Shown here: positions 55,042-64,000 of the stretch, piece after piece
Layout: each line of letters opens with the position of its first letter
How positions within the stretch are numbered: position 1 is the stretch's first letter
Origin: Gordonia pseudamarae
GTDB lineage: Bacteria; Actinomycetota; Actinomycetes; Mycobacteriales; Mycobacteriaceae
DNA: 64,000 bases
Direction: 5' to 3'
Assembly (NCBI RefSeq): GCF_025273675.1
Contig: NZ_CP045809.1
Coordinates: 2,480,001 to 2,544,000, forward strand
Program-made: the position numbers and the translations under genes
The notes under the pieces: model-generated
The model's input: the letters and a program-made list of their open reading frames with translations, nothing else
What the model was told of the DNA's origin: nothing
The model's database searches: none

Positions 55042-56622
55042 TCAGTTCTGGGCGAGCAACTCACGCAGCCGCTTGCGGCTCACCTTGCCAACCCCGGTCT
55101 CGGGGAACTGCTCGATAACCTTGACCACATCCGGCAGCTTCCATTCGGCCAGCCCCGACTCCCGGACGAACTTGCGCAGCACCGGGAGTGTCGGCGGCTC
55201 GTCGTCGAGCGCGGCGATCACATAGGCGCAGGTACGTTCGCCCAGGAATTTGTCGGCGACGGCGACGACGATCGCGTCGCGGACCGCCGGATGCGCCAGC
55301 AGCTGCTCCTCCAGTTCCTCGGCCGAGACCTTCTCCCCGCCCCGGTTCACCCGGTCGCCGCCACGCCCACGGACCACCAGATTGCCCTCGGGGGTCAGCT
55401 CGACCACATCGCCGGTGCGATACCAGCCGTCGGGGGCGAATGATTCGGGACTGCGGTCGGCCCAGTAGCCGCGAATCGTGTACGGGCCCTGCGTCTCCAG
55501 AAAGCCGGTACCTTCGGTGACGATCTCGCCGTCCTCATCGACCAGGCGCAACTCGTCCGCCTCGGACATCGGCCTGCCCTGGGTGGCGGTGATCACGTCC
55601 TCGGGATCGTCGAGACGGGTGTAGCAGACCAGACCCTCAGCCATCCCGAACACCTGCTGCAGGGTCACCCCCAGTGCCGGGCCGATCCGGCGGGCCAGTT
55701 CGTCCGGACAGCGGGCACCGCCCACCTGCACCGTCCGCAACGTCGACAGGTCGAAATCGGTTCCGGCCTCGGCGGTCTCGGTCCACAACCGGGCCAGCGG
55801 CGGCACCAGACCGGTCATCGTGACCCCGGCGCGCTCCACCATCTGCCAGGCCACCGACGGCGTGGGTGACTCGGTGAGGGCGACGGTGCCACCGACGTAC
55901 AGGGCGCCGAGGATGCCGGGCGAACTCATCGGAAAATTATGTGCCACCGGCAAAGTGGCCAGATAAACGGTGTCGGCGGTGACCCCGCACAGCTCGTTGC
56001 TGCGGATCACGCTGTAGAGGTAGTCGTCGTGGGTGCGCGGGATCAGCTTGGGAATCCCCGTGCTGCCACCGGACAACTGCAGGAACGCCATCTCCGACGG
56101 ATCGGACCGATCGTGGTCGACGGGATCGGCGTAGAGCGAGGCCAGATCGTCGGCGGCGATGATGTGACGTACCGACGGCACCCGGGCGGCCACCGTCTCG
56201 GCGAGCGCGTGATGGTCGACGGCGCCGATCCGGCGAGGCGTCACGATCGCGACGGCCCCGGCGGCATCGGCGATGCCCACCAACTCGGTCTCACGGTGCG
56301 CCGGCAGCCCGAACACCGGCAGCGCACCGATCCGGAACAGCGCGAACACCACGATCACGTAGTCGGCCCGGTTGGGAATCTGCAGCAGGACCCGTTCGTC
56401 GCGTCCGATGCCCAGCCCCACCAGACCGGCGGCGAGGCGTCCGACGTGCTCGTCGAGTTCGCGGTAGCTGAGCGTGGTGGTGGTGTCGATGACCGCGATG
56501 CGGGCGGCGACCCGCGGGTCGGCCGCCCGGCTACGCAGCATGTCGTCGAACGTCTCGCCGCGCCACAGTCCCGAGGTACGGTAGCGGTCGGCGAGTTCCT
56601 TGGGCCACGGTGCAACCTTCAC
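55042..56622 (-). CDS. entE: 2,3-dihydroxybenzoate-AMP ligase (EntE/DhbE type)
   Basis: A 526-residue adenylating enzyme of the ANL family that activates 2,3-dihydroxybenzoate (or salicylate) with ATP and loads it on an aryl carrier protein. LQLSGGSTGIPKLIPRTHDD is the P-loop, AHNFPMSSPGILG the aryl-acid pocket (the Ser after MS fits the DHB enzymes; MbtA has Cys), QQVFGMAEGLVCYTRLDDPE, WYRTGDVVE, RGGDRVNRGGEKVSAEELEE and the catalytic Lys in TGVGKVSRKRL. The start is GTG at 56622. Only 23 bp separate it from the divergent entB-like gene. It is convergent with the exporter. Confidence 0.93.
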   Translation of the reverse strand: MKVAPWPKELADRYRTSGLWRGETFDDMLRSRAADPRVAARIAVIDTTTTLSYRELDEHVGRLAAGLVGLGIGRDERVLLQIPNRADYVIVVFALFRIGALPVFGLPAHRETELVGIADAAGAVAIVTPRRIGAVDHHALAETVAARVPSVRHIIAADDLASLYADPVDHDRSDPSEMAFLQLSGGSTGIPKLIPRTHDDYLYSVIRSNELCGVTADTVYLATLPVAHNFPMSSPGILGALYVGGTVALTESPTPSVAWQMVERAGVTMTGLVPPLARLWTETAEAGTDFDLSTLRTVQVGGARCPDELARRIGPALGVTLQQVFGMAEGLVCYTRLDDPEDVITATQGRPMSEADELRLVDEDGEIVTEGTGFLETQGPYTIRGYWADRSPESFAPDGWYRTGDVVELTPEGNLVVRGRGGDRVNRGGEKVSAEELEEQLLAHPAVRDAIVVAVADKFLGERTCAYVIAALDDEPPTLPVLRKFVRESGLAEWKLPDVVKVIEQFPETGVGKVSRKRLRELLAQN

Positions 56623-56627
56623 CCGGG

Positions 56628-56641
56628 TGAGGCTACCCTCA
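56628..56641. promoter_or_regulatory. Divergent iron box with overlapping -10 elements
   Basis: TGAGGCTACCCTCA has perfect TGAGG/CCTCA arms with a 4-bp centre, the DtxR/IdeR core layout, and matches about 13 of 19 positions of the extended TTAGGTTAGGCTAACCTAA box. Within it TACCCT (56634-56639) is a -10 candidate 6 nt before the entB GTG (56646), and, on the other strand, TAGCCT (56635-56630) is one 7 nt before the entE GTG (56622). Both mRNAs would be leaderless, and a bound repressor would cover both promoters. Confidence 0.65.
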
Positions 56642-56645
56642 GTAT

Positions 56646-57296
56646 GTGGCTATACCCAAGATCGCCCCGTACTCGATCCCTGCCGGCCCGTACCCCGCTC
56701 GAGTGGACTGGACGATCGATGTCAACCGGGTAGCTCTGCTGATTCACGACATGCAGCGGTACTTCATCGACGCGTACGACGTGATGTCCGAGCCTATGGC
56801 TACCGCATTGCCCAATATGGTCGCGATCCGCGAGGCATGCGAGGCGGCCGCCGTGCCGATAGTGTTCACCGCCCAACCCGGCGATCAGCATCCCTCGCGA
56901 CGCGGGATTCTCTCCGACTTCTGGGGTAAAGGCCTGGCCTCCGGCCGTGACGAAGAGATCGTCGACGAACTGGCCATCCGGGATCACAACATCATGGTCA
57001 CCAAGTGGCGGTATTCGAGTTTCCAGCGCACCGACATGCGGCACCTGCTGGCCCATCACGGGCGCGATCAGCTGATCGTCGTCGGTGTGTACGCGCACAT
57101 GGGGTGCATGATCTCGGCGACCGAGGCGTTCATGGGCGATGTGGAACCGTATTTCGTCCACGATGCGCTCGGCGACTTCTCCGCCGAGGAACACGACATG
57201 GCTGCCAACTACATCGCCAAACGCGCCGGACGGGTGCTGACGACGGCCGAGGTCCTGGCCGCGCTCGTCCCTTCGACGCAAGCCGTCCCGCAGTGA
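56646..57296 (+). CDS. entB: Isochorismatase (EntB-type, without carrier domain)
   Basis: A 216-residue isochorismatase: isochorismate to 2,3-dihydro-2,3-dihydroxybenzoate and pyruvate. [17 protein letters not shown] holds the catalytic Asp, [13 protein letters not shown] the Lys loop, and [20 protein letters not shown] the covalent-loop region. Unlike E. coli EntB it stops after the isochorismatase domain, so the aryl carrier protein must be a separate protein or part of a synthetase elsewhere. GTG start; overlaps the next gene (GTGA). Confidence 0.92.
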   Translation: MAIPKIAPYSIPAGPYPARVDWTIDVNRVALLIHDMQRYFIDAYDVMSEPMATALPNMVAIREACEAAAVPIVFTAQPGDQHPSRRGILSDFWGKGLASGRDEEIVDELAIRDHNIMVTKWRYSSFQRTDMRHLLAHHGRDQLIVVGVYAHMGCMISATEAFMGDVEPYFVHDALGDFSAEEHDMAANYIAKRAGRVLTTAEVLAALVPSTQAVPQ

Positions 57297-58024
57297 CCGG
57301 TCCACCGCTGACAGTTCCGGGGGTCACCGGCAGGCATGTCCTGGTCACCGGTGCCGTCGGCGGGATCGGCAGTGCGGTCGTGGACGCGCTGGCGGCTGCC
57401 GGGGCGCGGGTGAGCGCGTGGGATCAGGCCGAGGGCGACGACGTGCGAGCGGTTGACGTGCGCGGACTGGACGCGGTCCGCGACGCCTGGCGGGCCACCG
57501 AGTCGGCCGCGGGTGCTGTGGAGTTGCTCGTGCACGCCGCCGGCGTTATGAGTGGCGACTGGGACTTGTGTATGGCGGTGAACGCGGGCGGTGTGCGCAA
57601 CGTCCTCGATGTGGCCACCGAGGCGATGATCGGCGGTGGCGTCGCCGGGTCGATCGTGGTGCTCTCCAGCAATGCCGCCCCGATCCCGCGGACGGCGATG
57701 GCCGAGTACGCCGCGTCCAAGGCGGCGGCCACGTCATATGCGCGCAGTGTTGGACTGGCCGTGGCCGGGCACGGGATCCGCGTCAACGTCGTCTCCCCCG
57801 GTTCCACGATGACGCCGATGCTGACCGGGATGTGGACTTCCGACGCCGACCGGCAACGTGTGCTGGCCGGTACGCCCGAACAGTTCCGGCTCGGAATCCC
57901 GTTGGGGCGCATCGCCGAACCCGCCGATATCGCGTCGACGATCGTATTCCTGCTCTCGGATGCCGCCCGCCACATCACCATCCACGACCTACGAGTCGAC
58001 GGCGGCGCCACCCTCGACATGTGA
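57293..58024 (+). CDS. entA: 2,3-dihydro-2,3-dihydroxybenzoate dehydrogenase (EntA type)
   Basis: A 243-residue short-chain dehydrogenase giving 2,3-dihydroxybenzoate, the catechol of enterobactin-like siderophores. The cofactor loop is VTGAVGGIGSAVVDALAAAG, the catalytic Tyr and Lys are in MAEYAASKAAATSYARSVG, and NVVSPGSTMTPML is the substrate loop. GTG start overlaps the isochorismatase stop. The order entE, entB, entA is as in other catecholate clusters; entC and the synthetase are absent from this window. Confidence 0.91.
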   Translation: MTGPPLTVPGVTGRHVLVTGAVGGIGSAVVDALAAAGARVSAWDQAEGDDVRAVDVRGLDAVRDAWRATESAAGAVELLVHAAGVMSGDWDLCMAVNAGGVRNVLDVATEAMIGGGVAGSIVVLSSNAAPIPRTAMAEYAASKAAATSYARSVGLAVAGHGIRVNVVSPGSTMTPMLTGMWTSDADRQRVLAGTPEQFRLGIPLGRIAEPADIASTIVFLLSDAARHITIHDLRVDGGATLDM

Positions 58025-58071
58025 CCGCGTTCAGCGCGATGAGGCCGGCTCGCTCACAGTGACGAAATCGT

Positions 58072-58329
58072 TCAACGGTAGACTTCGCGTCGGTGCCCAA
58101 CTCGGAGCACAAGGACAATCAGCTGCTCGTCATTGACGTCGTAGACAATGCGATAGTTGCCGACGCGGATGCGGAATTCACCGTCGCCGCCCTTGAGTTG
58201 AACGCAGCCCGGTGGGCGAGGCTCCTCGGCGAGCTTCTCAATCGCCTCCAGCAGGCGACGAGCGGTTGCCCGGTCGAGCTTGCGGAGTACTTTGGCGGCC
58301 GACGCGGAATAGCTGATCGCGTACGACAT
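58072..58329 (-). CDS. RelE-family mRNA interferase toxin
   Basis: An 85-residue toxin: YAISYSASAAKVLRKLDRAT (3-22), RLLEAIEKLAEEPRPPG, then LKGGDGEFRIRVGNYRIVYD, the RelE/ParE core with Arg residues, and LRVGHRREVYR at the C-terminus. RelE toxins cut mRNA on the ribosome; ParE relatives poison gyrase. GEFRIRVGNYRIVY and the C-terminal HRREVY favour RelE. Its start is 10 bp after the antitoxin stop. It lies at the edge of the insertion-sequence region and is convergent with the entA-like gene. Confidence 0.9.
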   Translation of the reverse strand: MSYAISYSASAAKVLRKLDRATARRLLEAIEKLAEEPRPPGCVQLKGGDGEFRIRVGNYRIVYDVNDEQLIVLVLRVGHRREVYR

Positions 58330-58339
58330 CGCGCGCGAA

Positions 58340-58588
58340 TCAGAGCCCGAGTTCGACCATCAGCTCCGCATGGGAGACACGTGGCTCAGTCTCAGCGCGT
58401 GCCGTAGCCGCCGCACCGATATCGAGCTGATCCTCCAGAGCCTGCACGGCACGGTCGAAGAACTCCGGCGAGACGACGACGGCGCGACGGCCCGCCCCGC
58501 GCGAAGTGATCTCGACGGGCTCACGCTGCGCAGCGGCGATGTAGTCGCTCTGCTGCTTGCGGAACTGAGACAGGGTCACCGAAGTCAT
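58340..58588 (-). CDS. Phd/YefM-family antitoxin
   Basis: An 82-residue antitoxin. TSVTLSQFRKQQSDYIAAAQ (2-21) is the DNA-binding Phd/YefM domain, followed by the beta strand PVEITSRGAGRRAVVVSPEF. The disordered C-terminus (RAETEPRVSHAELMVELGL) wraps the toxin. The ATG at 58588 is the likely start; a longer reading (58621) lacks support. Immediately upstream is the operator palindrome it should bind with RelE. Confidence 0.88.
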   Translation of the reverse strand: MTSVTLSQFRKQQSDYIAAAQREPVEITSRGAGRRAVVVSPEFFDRAVQALEDQLDIGAAATARAETEPRVSHAELMVELGL

Positions 58589-58596
58589 AGCTAAAC

Positions 58597-58611
58597 TGTA
58601 CAACTTGTACA
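58597..58611. promoter_or_regulatory. Operator palindrome of the RelE/Phd pair
   Basis: TGTACAA-C-TTGTACA is a perfect inverted repeat 8 bp upstream of the antitoxin ATG. A second partial arm, AGAAGTACA, follows, so two antitoxin dimers may bind side by side. Conditional repression by the complex is the usual mode for this family. Confidence 0.75.
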
Positions 58612-58716
58612 AGAAGTACACAACGGGCTCTACGAGTCGACGGCGGCGCCACCCTCGACGTGTGAGTCGCCCAGGTCTCGGCGGCCAGCGGTGGCATTCG
58701 ACGCTATCGTCTTGTC

Positions 58717-58947
58717 ATGCCTGCCACGCACATCCGCAATGGTCCCGAAGAAGTCGTCGCCGCCATCAAGCGGCGCGCCGCACGGCACGGTCACTCTGTC
58801 CAGCAAGAGCTCCGCGATGTCCTCAAACAAGTGGCCGAAGAGCCGGTTACGGGCGCGCGTCCACGTCGTCTCGCATTGAGGACAGTCGCAACGGGGTGCT
58901 CCGAGCCGTTCGGCCGCGCCGACTTCTACGATGACGATGAGCGCTGA
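58717..58947 (+). CDS. FitA-type (ribbon-helix-helix) antitoxin, partner toxin broken
   Basis: A 76-residue antitoxin. MPATHIRNGPEEVVAAIKRR, then AARHGHSVQQELRDVLKQVA form the ribbon-helix-helix domain of FitA/VapB antitoxins; the tail GCSEPFGRADFYDDDER is the toxin-contact segment. The normal partner is a VapC PIN-domain nuclease starting within its last codons. Only the first few codons of that toxin remain (58937). The antitoxin may still bind DNA or a related toxin elsewhere. Confidence 0.83.
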   Translation: MPATHIRNGPEEVVAAIKRRAARHGHSVQQELRDVLKQVAEEPVTGARPRRLALRTVATGCSEPFGRADFYDDDER

Positions 58948-59098
58948 CGCCCGAGTACTGGTCGTCGTCGATACGACGAAAAGCGGCATCCCACTTGATC
59001 CCCGAGGCCGAAGCGAGGGTCGCGAGGGGTCCGGCGACCCGACACGATCACCTCACGACAGCTTAGCCTCGAGCTTTCACGCTGATTTCGTGTCGTGA
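58937..59098 (+). pseudogene. Truncated VapC-type toxin fragment
   Basis: ATG at 58937, overlapping the antitoxin end, reads MSADARVLVVVDTTKSGIP, the opening of a PIN-domain toxin with its first metal Asp (VVVDT). After about 15 codons family similarity ends in the repeat at 59000 and then the insertion-sequence end at 59067. The frame continues by chance to a stop at 59098. The rest of vapC is gone. Confidence 0.7.
59000..59043. repeat. REP-like intergenic repeat fragment
   Basis: This GC-rich stretch ends with GGTCCGGCGACCCGAC (59028-59043), identical to 15092-15107 in the repeat block after the carboxylase gene. The preceding GAGGCCGAAGCGAGGGTCGC is a looser form of the same family. It lies exactly where the VapC reading frame loses similarity, so insertion of the repeat, rather than the IS alone, may have broken the toxin. 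Confidence 0.6.
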
Positions 59099-60739
59099 AT
59101 GAAGAATGGTGCCCTGACCTGGGATGATTGGACTTGCGAAGGTATCAATCGGACCAGATCGAGGAGCACCATTACGGTCTACGTCGCGGTACCCGTTGTT
59201 GTCTGTAGATGGCTCCGGAACCGGGGTGGTGTCGTATGCCGGGGCGACGGTAGTGCTGCGGACTGCGGAGAAAACGGGCCTGACCACCGCATTGTCGACG
59301 GCACTTGGACGGTGGCGTAGACCGTTGGCCACCCATGATCCGGGCAAGATCATCGCCGATCTGGCCGTGGCGATCGCGATCGGCGGCGACTGTCTGGCCG
59401 ACATCAACCAGGTCCGCGCCGACCCGGCGGTGTTCGGCCTGGTCGCCTCGGATCCGACCGTGTCGAGGTTGATCACGACACTGGCCACCGACGCCCCGGC
59501 AGCGCTCTCAGCGGTCAACGCTGCTCGTGCCGCCGCCCGGCGGTCAGCCTGGCGCGCAGCCGGTCAGGCGGCGCCCGATCATGGTGCGGACGCGGGCACT
59601 CCGGTGATCATCGATATCGATGCCACCCTGGTCACCGCGCACTCAGAGAAAGAACGTGCCGCACCCACCTATAAGCGTGGCTACCGGTTTCACCCGCTGT
59701 GCGCGTTCCTCGACCACGGCGCCACCGGAACCGGTGAACCGCTGGCCATCGCGTTACGGGCCGGGAACGCCGGAGCCAACACCGCCGCCGGCCACATCAC
59801 CATAGCCGGCCAGGCACTGGCACAGCTGCCCTCGGTCACCGGCCCTCGGCCAGGAAAAAGCGTGTTGATCCGCACCGATTCGGCCGGCGGAACCCACGAC
59901 TTCCTGAACTACCTGACCAAACGACGCCTGGCCTATTCGGTCGGGTTCGCACTGACCGAAACCACCACCACCACCGCCGTCATCGATCGCCTCATGCCGC
60001 AAGCGTGGACCCCGGCCTACGACGCCGACGGCACCGAACGCGACGGGGCGTGGGTGGCCGAGCTGACCGGAGTCCTGGACCTGAGCAGCTGGCCGGCCGG
60101 CATGCGAGTGATCGTGCGGAAAGAGAAACCGCATCCGGGTGCACAGTTGCGGTTCACCGACCGAGATGGCCTGCGGCTGACCGCTTTCGCCACCAACACA
60201 CCCCGCGGTCAACTCGCCGACCTCGAACTACGCCACCGCCAACGCGCCCTCTGTGAAGACCGTATCCGCACCGCCAAAGACTGCGGCCTGACCAACCTCC
60301 CGCTGCACGGCTTCGACCAAAACCAGATCTGGTGCGCGATCGTGATGCTCGCGTGCGAGTTGATCGCCTGGACCCAGATGCTCGCGTTCACCGACCACCC
60401 AGCACGGCGGTGGGAACCCAAGAAGCTACGCCACCGACTGTTCACCATCGCCGCCAAAATCAGTCGCCACGCCCGCCTAACACGATTGAAACTGGCCACC
60501 CACGCACCCCACACACAGCTTCTCATCTCTGGAATACACAGGCTCACAGCACTTCCCGACCCAGGCTGACATCCCAGCCGCCCCTGACCACCAACGAAAG
60601 GAACCGTCCTCGGGGCCGTGAACCCCGACGCCCACCGACGCCTCGGCCCACCCTTCACGGCCTCGGTCCGGAATCCGGTCCTCAGACCACACCATCCGGA
60701 CCACTCAGCCAGGCAGCGCCACCTCACGAAATATCGAGG
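59067..60739 (+). mobile_element. Complete IS1380-family insertion sequence
   Basis: A 1673-bp element. The left end CCTCGAGCTTTC and, read inward, the right end CCTCGATATTTC match at 10 of 12 positions. The flanks are TTAG and TTAA, close to but not a perfect 4-bp target repeat, so flank mutation or recombination followed insertion. One transposase gene fills it. The right end lies 28 bp from the meaB stop. A solo left end of a related copy is at 19066-19251. Confidence 0.88.
59124..60569 (+). CDS. IS1380-family transposase
   Basis: A 481-residue DDE transposase (ATG to stop as read). RSTSRYPLLSVDGSGTGVVS (18-37) and IIADLAVAIAIGGDCLADIN are the conserved N-terminal parts. The catalytic acids are expected in VIIDIDATLVTAHSEKE, VLIRTDSAGGTHDF and ALCEDRIRTAKDCGL (Asp, Asp, Glu). 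Relative to the solo end at 19194 the copy lost 8 nt just before TCTACG, including the likely native GTG start, and 1 nt at ATCAATCGG; together 9 nt, so the frame from the ATG at 59124 survives with an altered N-terminus. Activity is uncertain. Confidence 0.9.
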   Translation: MIGLAKVSIGPDRGAPLRSTSRYPLLSVDGSGTGVVSYAGATVVLRTAEKTGLTTALSTALGRWRRPLATHDPGKIIADLAVAIAIGGDCLADINQVRADPAVFGLVASDPTVSRLITTLATDAPAALSAVNAARAAARRSAWRAAGQAAPDHGADAGTPVIIDIDATLVTAHSEKERAAPTYKRGYRFHPLCAFLDHGATGTGEPLAIALRAGNAGANTAAGHITIAGQALAQLPSVTGPRPGKSVLIRTDSAGGTHDFLNYLTKRRLAYSVGFALTETTTTTAVIDRLMPQAWTPAYDADGTERDGAWVAELTGVLDLSSWPAGMRVIVRKEKPHPGAQLRFTDRDGLRLTAFATNTPRGQLADLELRHRQRALCEDRIRTAKDCGLTNLPLHGFDQNQIWCAIVMLACELIAWTQMLAFTDHPARRWEPKKLRHRLFTIAAKISRHARLTRLKLATHAPHTQLLISGIHRLTALPDPG

Positions 60740-60767
60740 TTAACCCGGTGCCGTGCGCATTTAAGGG

Positions 60768-61762
60768 TCAATTCCCTGCTGTATCGAACGCTTCGACGAT
60801 CTGTTGCGCCCCCAATGCCGGTGTGAGATCTCCTGTACCGACCTGTGATTCAATCGTCGAGCGCACGTCGCAGACGCGCTCGTTGGTGGCCAGCCGGGAT
60901 AGGACCGTGTCGCGCACCATTGCCCACATCCAGTCGATTTGCTGGCGGTGGCGGCGGCGGTCGAACTCCCCCGCCTCGCGCAGGACGCGGTTGTGTTCGA
61001 GGACTGCCTTCCAGAAGCCGTCGACACCGAGGTTCTCGATGGCGCTCATGGTGAGGACCGGCGGTGTCCAGAGCGCGTCGTGCGGGTAGATCAGGCCCAG
61101 GGCGCTCTGTAGTTCGCGGGCGGCACCCTTGGCCTCGATCTCGTGTTTGCCGTCGGCCTTGTTGACGACGATCACGTCGGCGAGTTCGAGAACGCCTTTC
61201 TTGATGCCCTGCAACGAATCTCCGGTGCGAGCCAGGGTGAGGAAGGTGAAGGTATCGACCATCCGGGCGACCTCCACCTCGGACTGCCCGACTCCGACCG
61301 TTTCAACCAACACGACGTCGAAACCGGCGGCCTCCACCAGCACGATGGTCTCACGGGTCGCCTTGGTGACCCCGCCGAGCGTGCCCGAGGTGGGAGAGGG
61401 CCGCACATAGGCGTTCGGGTCCACCGACAACCGCCCCATGCGAGTCTTATCGCCCAGGATCGAACCACCGGTACGGGTCGAGGACGGGTCCACAGCCAGC
61501 ACCGCCACCTTGTGACCCTGCGAGATCAGATGCATCCCGAGAGCCTCGATGGTGGTGGACTTGCCCACACCCGGCACACCGGTGATGCCGACGCGGAACG
61601 ACCTGCCGGCGTGCGGGGTCAATGCCAGCAGCAGTTCCTGCGCGGCCTCACGGTGATCGGACCGAGTCGACTCGACGAGGGTGATCGCCCGGGCCAGTTC
61701 GGCCCGGCGATCGGCGAGCACCCCGTCGGTCAGCGCGGCGACGTCAATCGGGCGGGGTGCCA

Positions 61763-61763
<1 letters not shown>
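60768..61763 (-). CDS. meaB: Methylmalonyl-CoA-mutase-associated GTPase MeaB
   Basis: A 331-residue G3E P-loop GTPase that protects and reloads adenosylcobalamin on methylmalonyl-CoA mutase. Walker A is GVPGVGKST (62-70); DPSSTRTGGSILGDKTRM is the switch region typical of MeaB/ArgK; VETVGVGQSE and VVNKAD (G4) follow. The C-terminal helix for dimerisation (RQQIDWMWAMVRDTVLSRLA) is present. ATG overlaps the mutB stop (ATGA), so the pair is cotranslated. IS1380 sits 28 bp past its stop. Confidence 0.96.

Positions 61764-64000
<2,237 letters not shown>

Noticed and set aside
58981..59066. Attachment site of an integrated element
   Set aside because: No integrase gene and no matching flanking repeat; the stretch is a REP-like repeat next to an IS end.

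Overview
The window is high-GC actinobacterial DNA, almost fully coding on both strands. It carries the mycothiol ligase gene mshC, the N-terminus of the Pup-proteasome ATPase (Mpa/ARC), a PAC2 protein and a long-form hisG with hisE. A conserved block runs DUF3090, SCO1664-like, histidine phosphatase, uppP, lipoprotein, pyrD. From memory, the backbone order (mpa, trmI, recB-like, hisG, hisE, metH, PAC2, mshC, uppP, lppL, pyrD, PEBP, M20 peptidase) follows the Rv2115c-Rv2141c region of Mycobacterium tuberculosis with inserted blocks. The mycolic-acid Actinobacteria, most likely Gordonia or a close relative, fit best. The genus is inferred; no rRNA is present.

Layout. (1) 1-4.4 kb: start of mpa/arc, trmI, RecB-type nuclease, thioesterase, a TetR gene and a TetR-like remnant. 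(2) 4.5-9.3 kb: a single-chain double ABC transporter of exporter fold and a siderophore-type binding lipoprotein behind a candidate iron box. (3) 9.5-15 kb: an 1824-residue single-chain acyl-CoA carboxylase of the eukaryotic domain plan, followed by a 54-bp repeat pair. (4) 15-26 kb: hisG/hisE, a HAD phosphatase, a GT-C-like membrane protein, a solo insertion-sequence end, metH, PAC2, mshC and a CsbD-like protein. (5) 25.9-32.3 kb: a five-gene operon resembling the ali/bad cyclohexanecarboxylate route (aliA, aliB, badH, badI and a glutaryl-CoA-dehydrogenase-like gene), facing a TetR gene across three TGAAT-N4-ATTCA operators. (6) 32.5-37.5 kb: a TetR regulator and a perfect 20-bp palindrome facing a DUF4242 protein, an acyl-CoA-dehydrogenase-like flavoprotein and a nitrate/sulfonate-type ABC importer. 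(7) 37.6-42.3 kb: DUF4334 protein, a two-component system with a PepSY protein, a flavin reductase and a GNAT protein. (8) 42.3-50.6 kb: the conserved DUF3090 to M20 block and tRNA-Leu(GAG). (9) 50.8-58 kb: a Ser/Thr kinase fused to a beta-helix, a nucleoside hydrolase, an EntS-like exporter and entE/entB/entA-like genes for 2,3-dihydroxybenzoate. (10) 58-60.8 kb: a RelE/Phd toxin-antitoxin pair, an orphan FitA-type antitoxin with a broken toxin, and a complete IS1380-family element. (11) 60.8-64 kb: meaB and mutB, the latter running off the end.

How it fits together. Three similar iron-box candidates (4469, 53654, 56628) link the fused ABC transporter, the EntS-like exporter and the divergent DHB genes into a probable iron regulon. 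No isochorismate synthase or peptide synthetase lies here, so a catecholate siderophore would need genes elsewhere. The ali/bad-like operon would feed alicyclic acids to pimeloyl-CoA and beyond. The giant carboxylase and mutB/meaB belong to acyl-CoA metabolism. The strongest items for follow-up are the kinase-beta-helix fusion, the bidirectional and apparently leaderless iron-controlled promoter between entE and entB, the Asp-for-Glu change in the AliB-like dehydrogenase, and the pairing of a siderophore-binding lipoprotein with an exporter-fold ABC protein.
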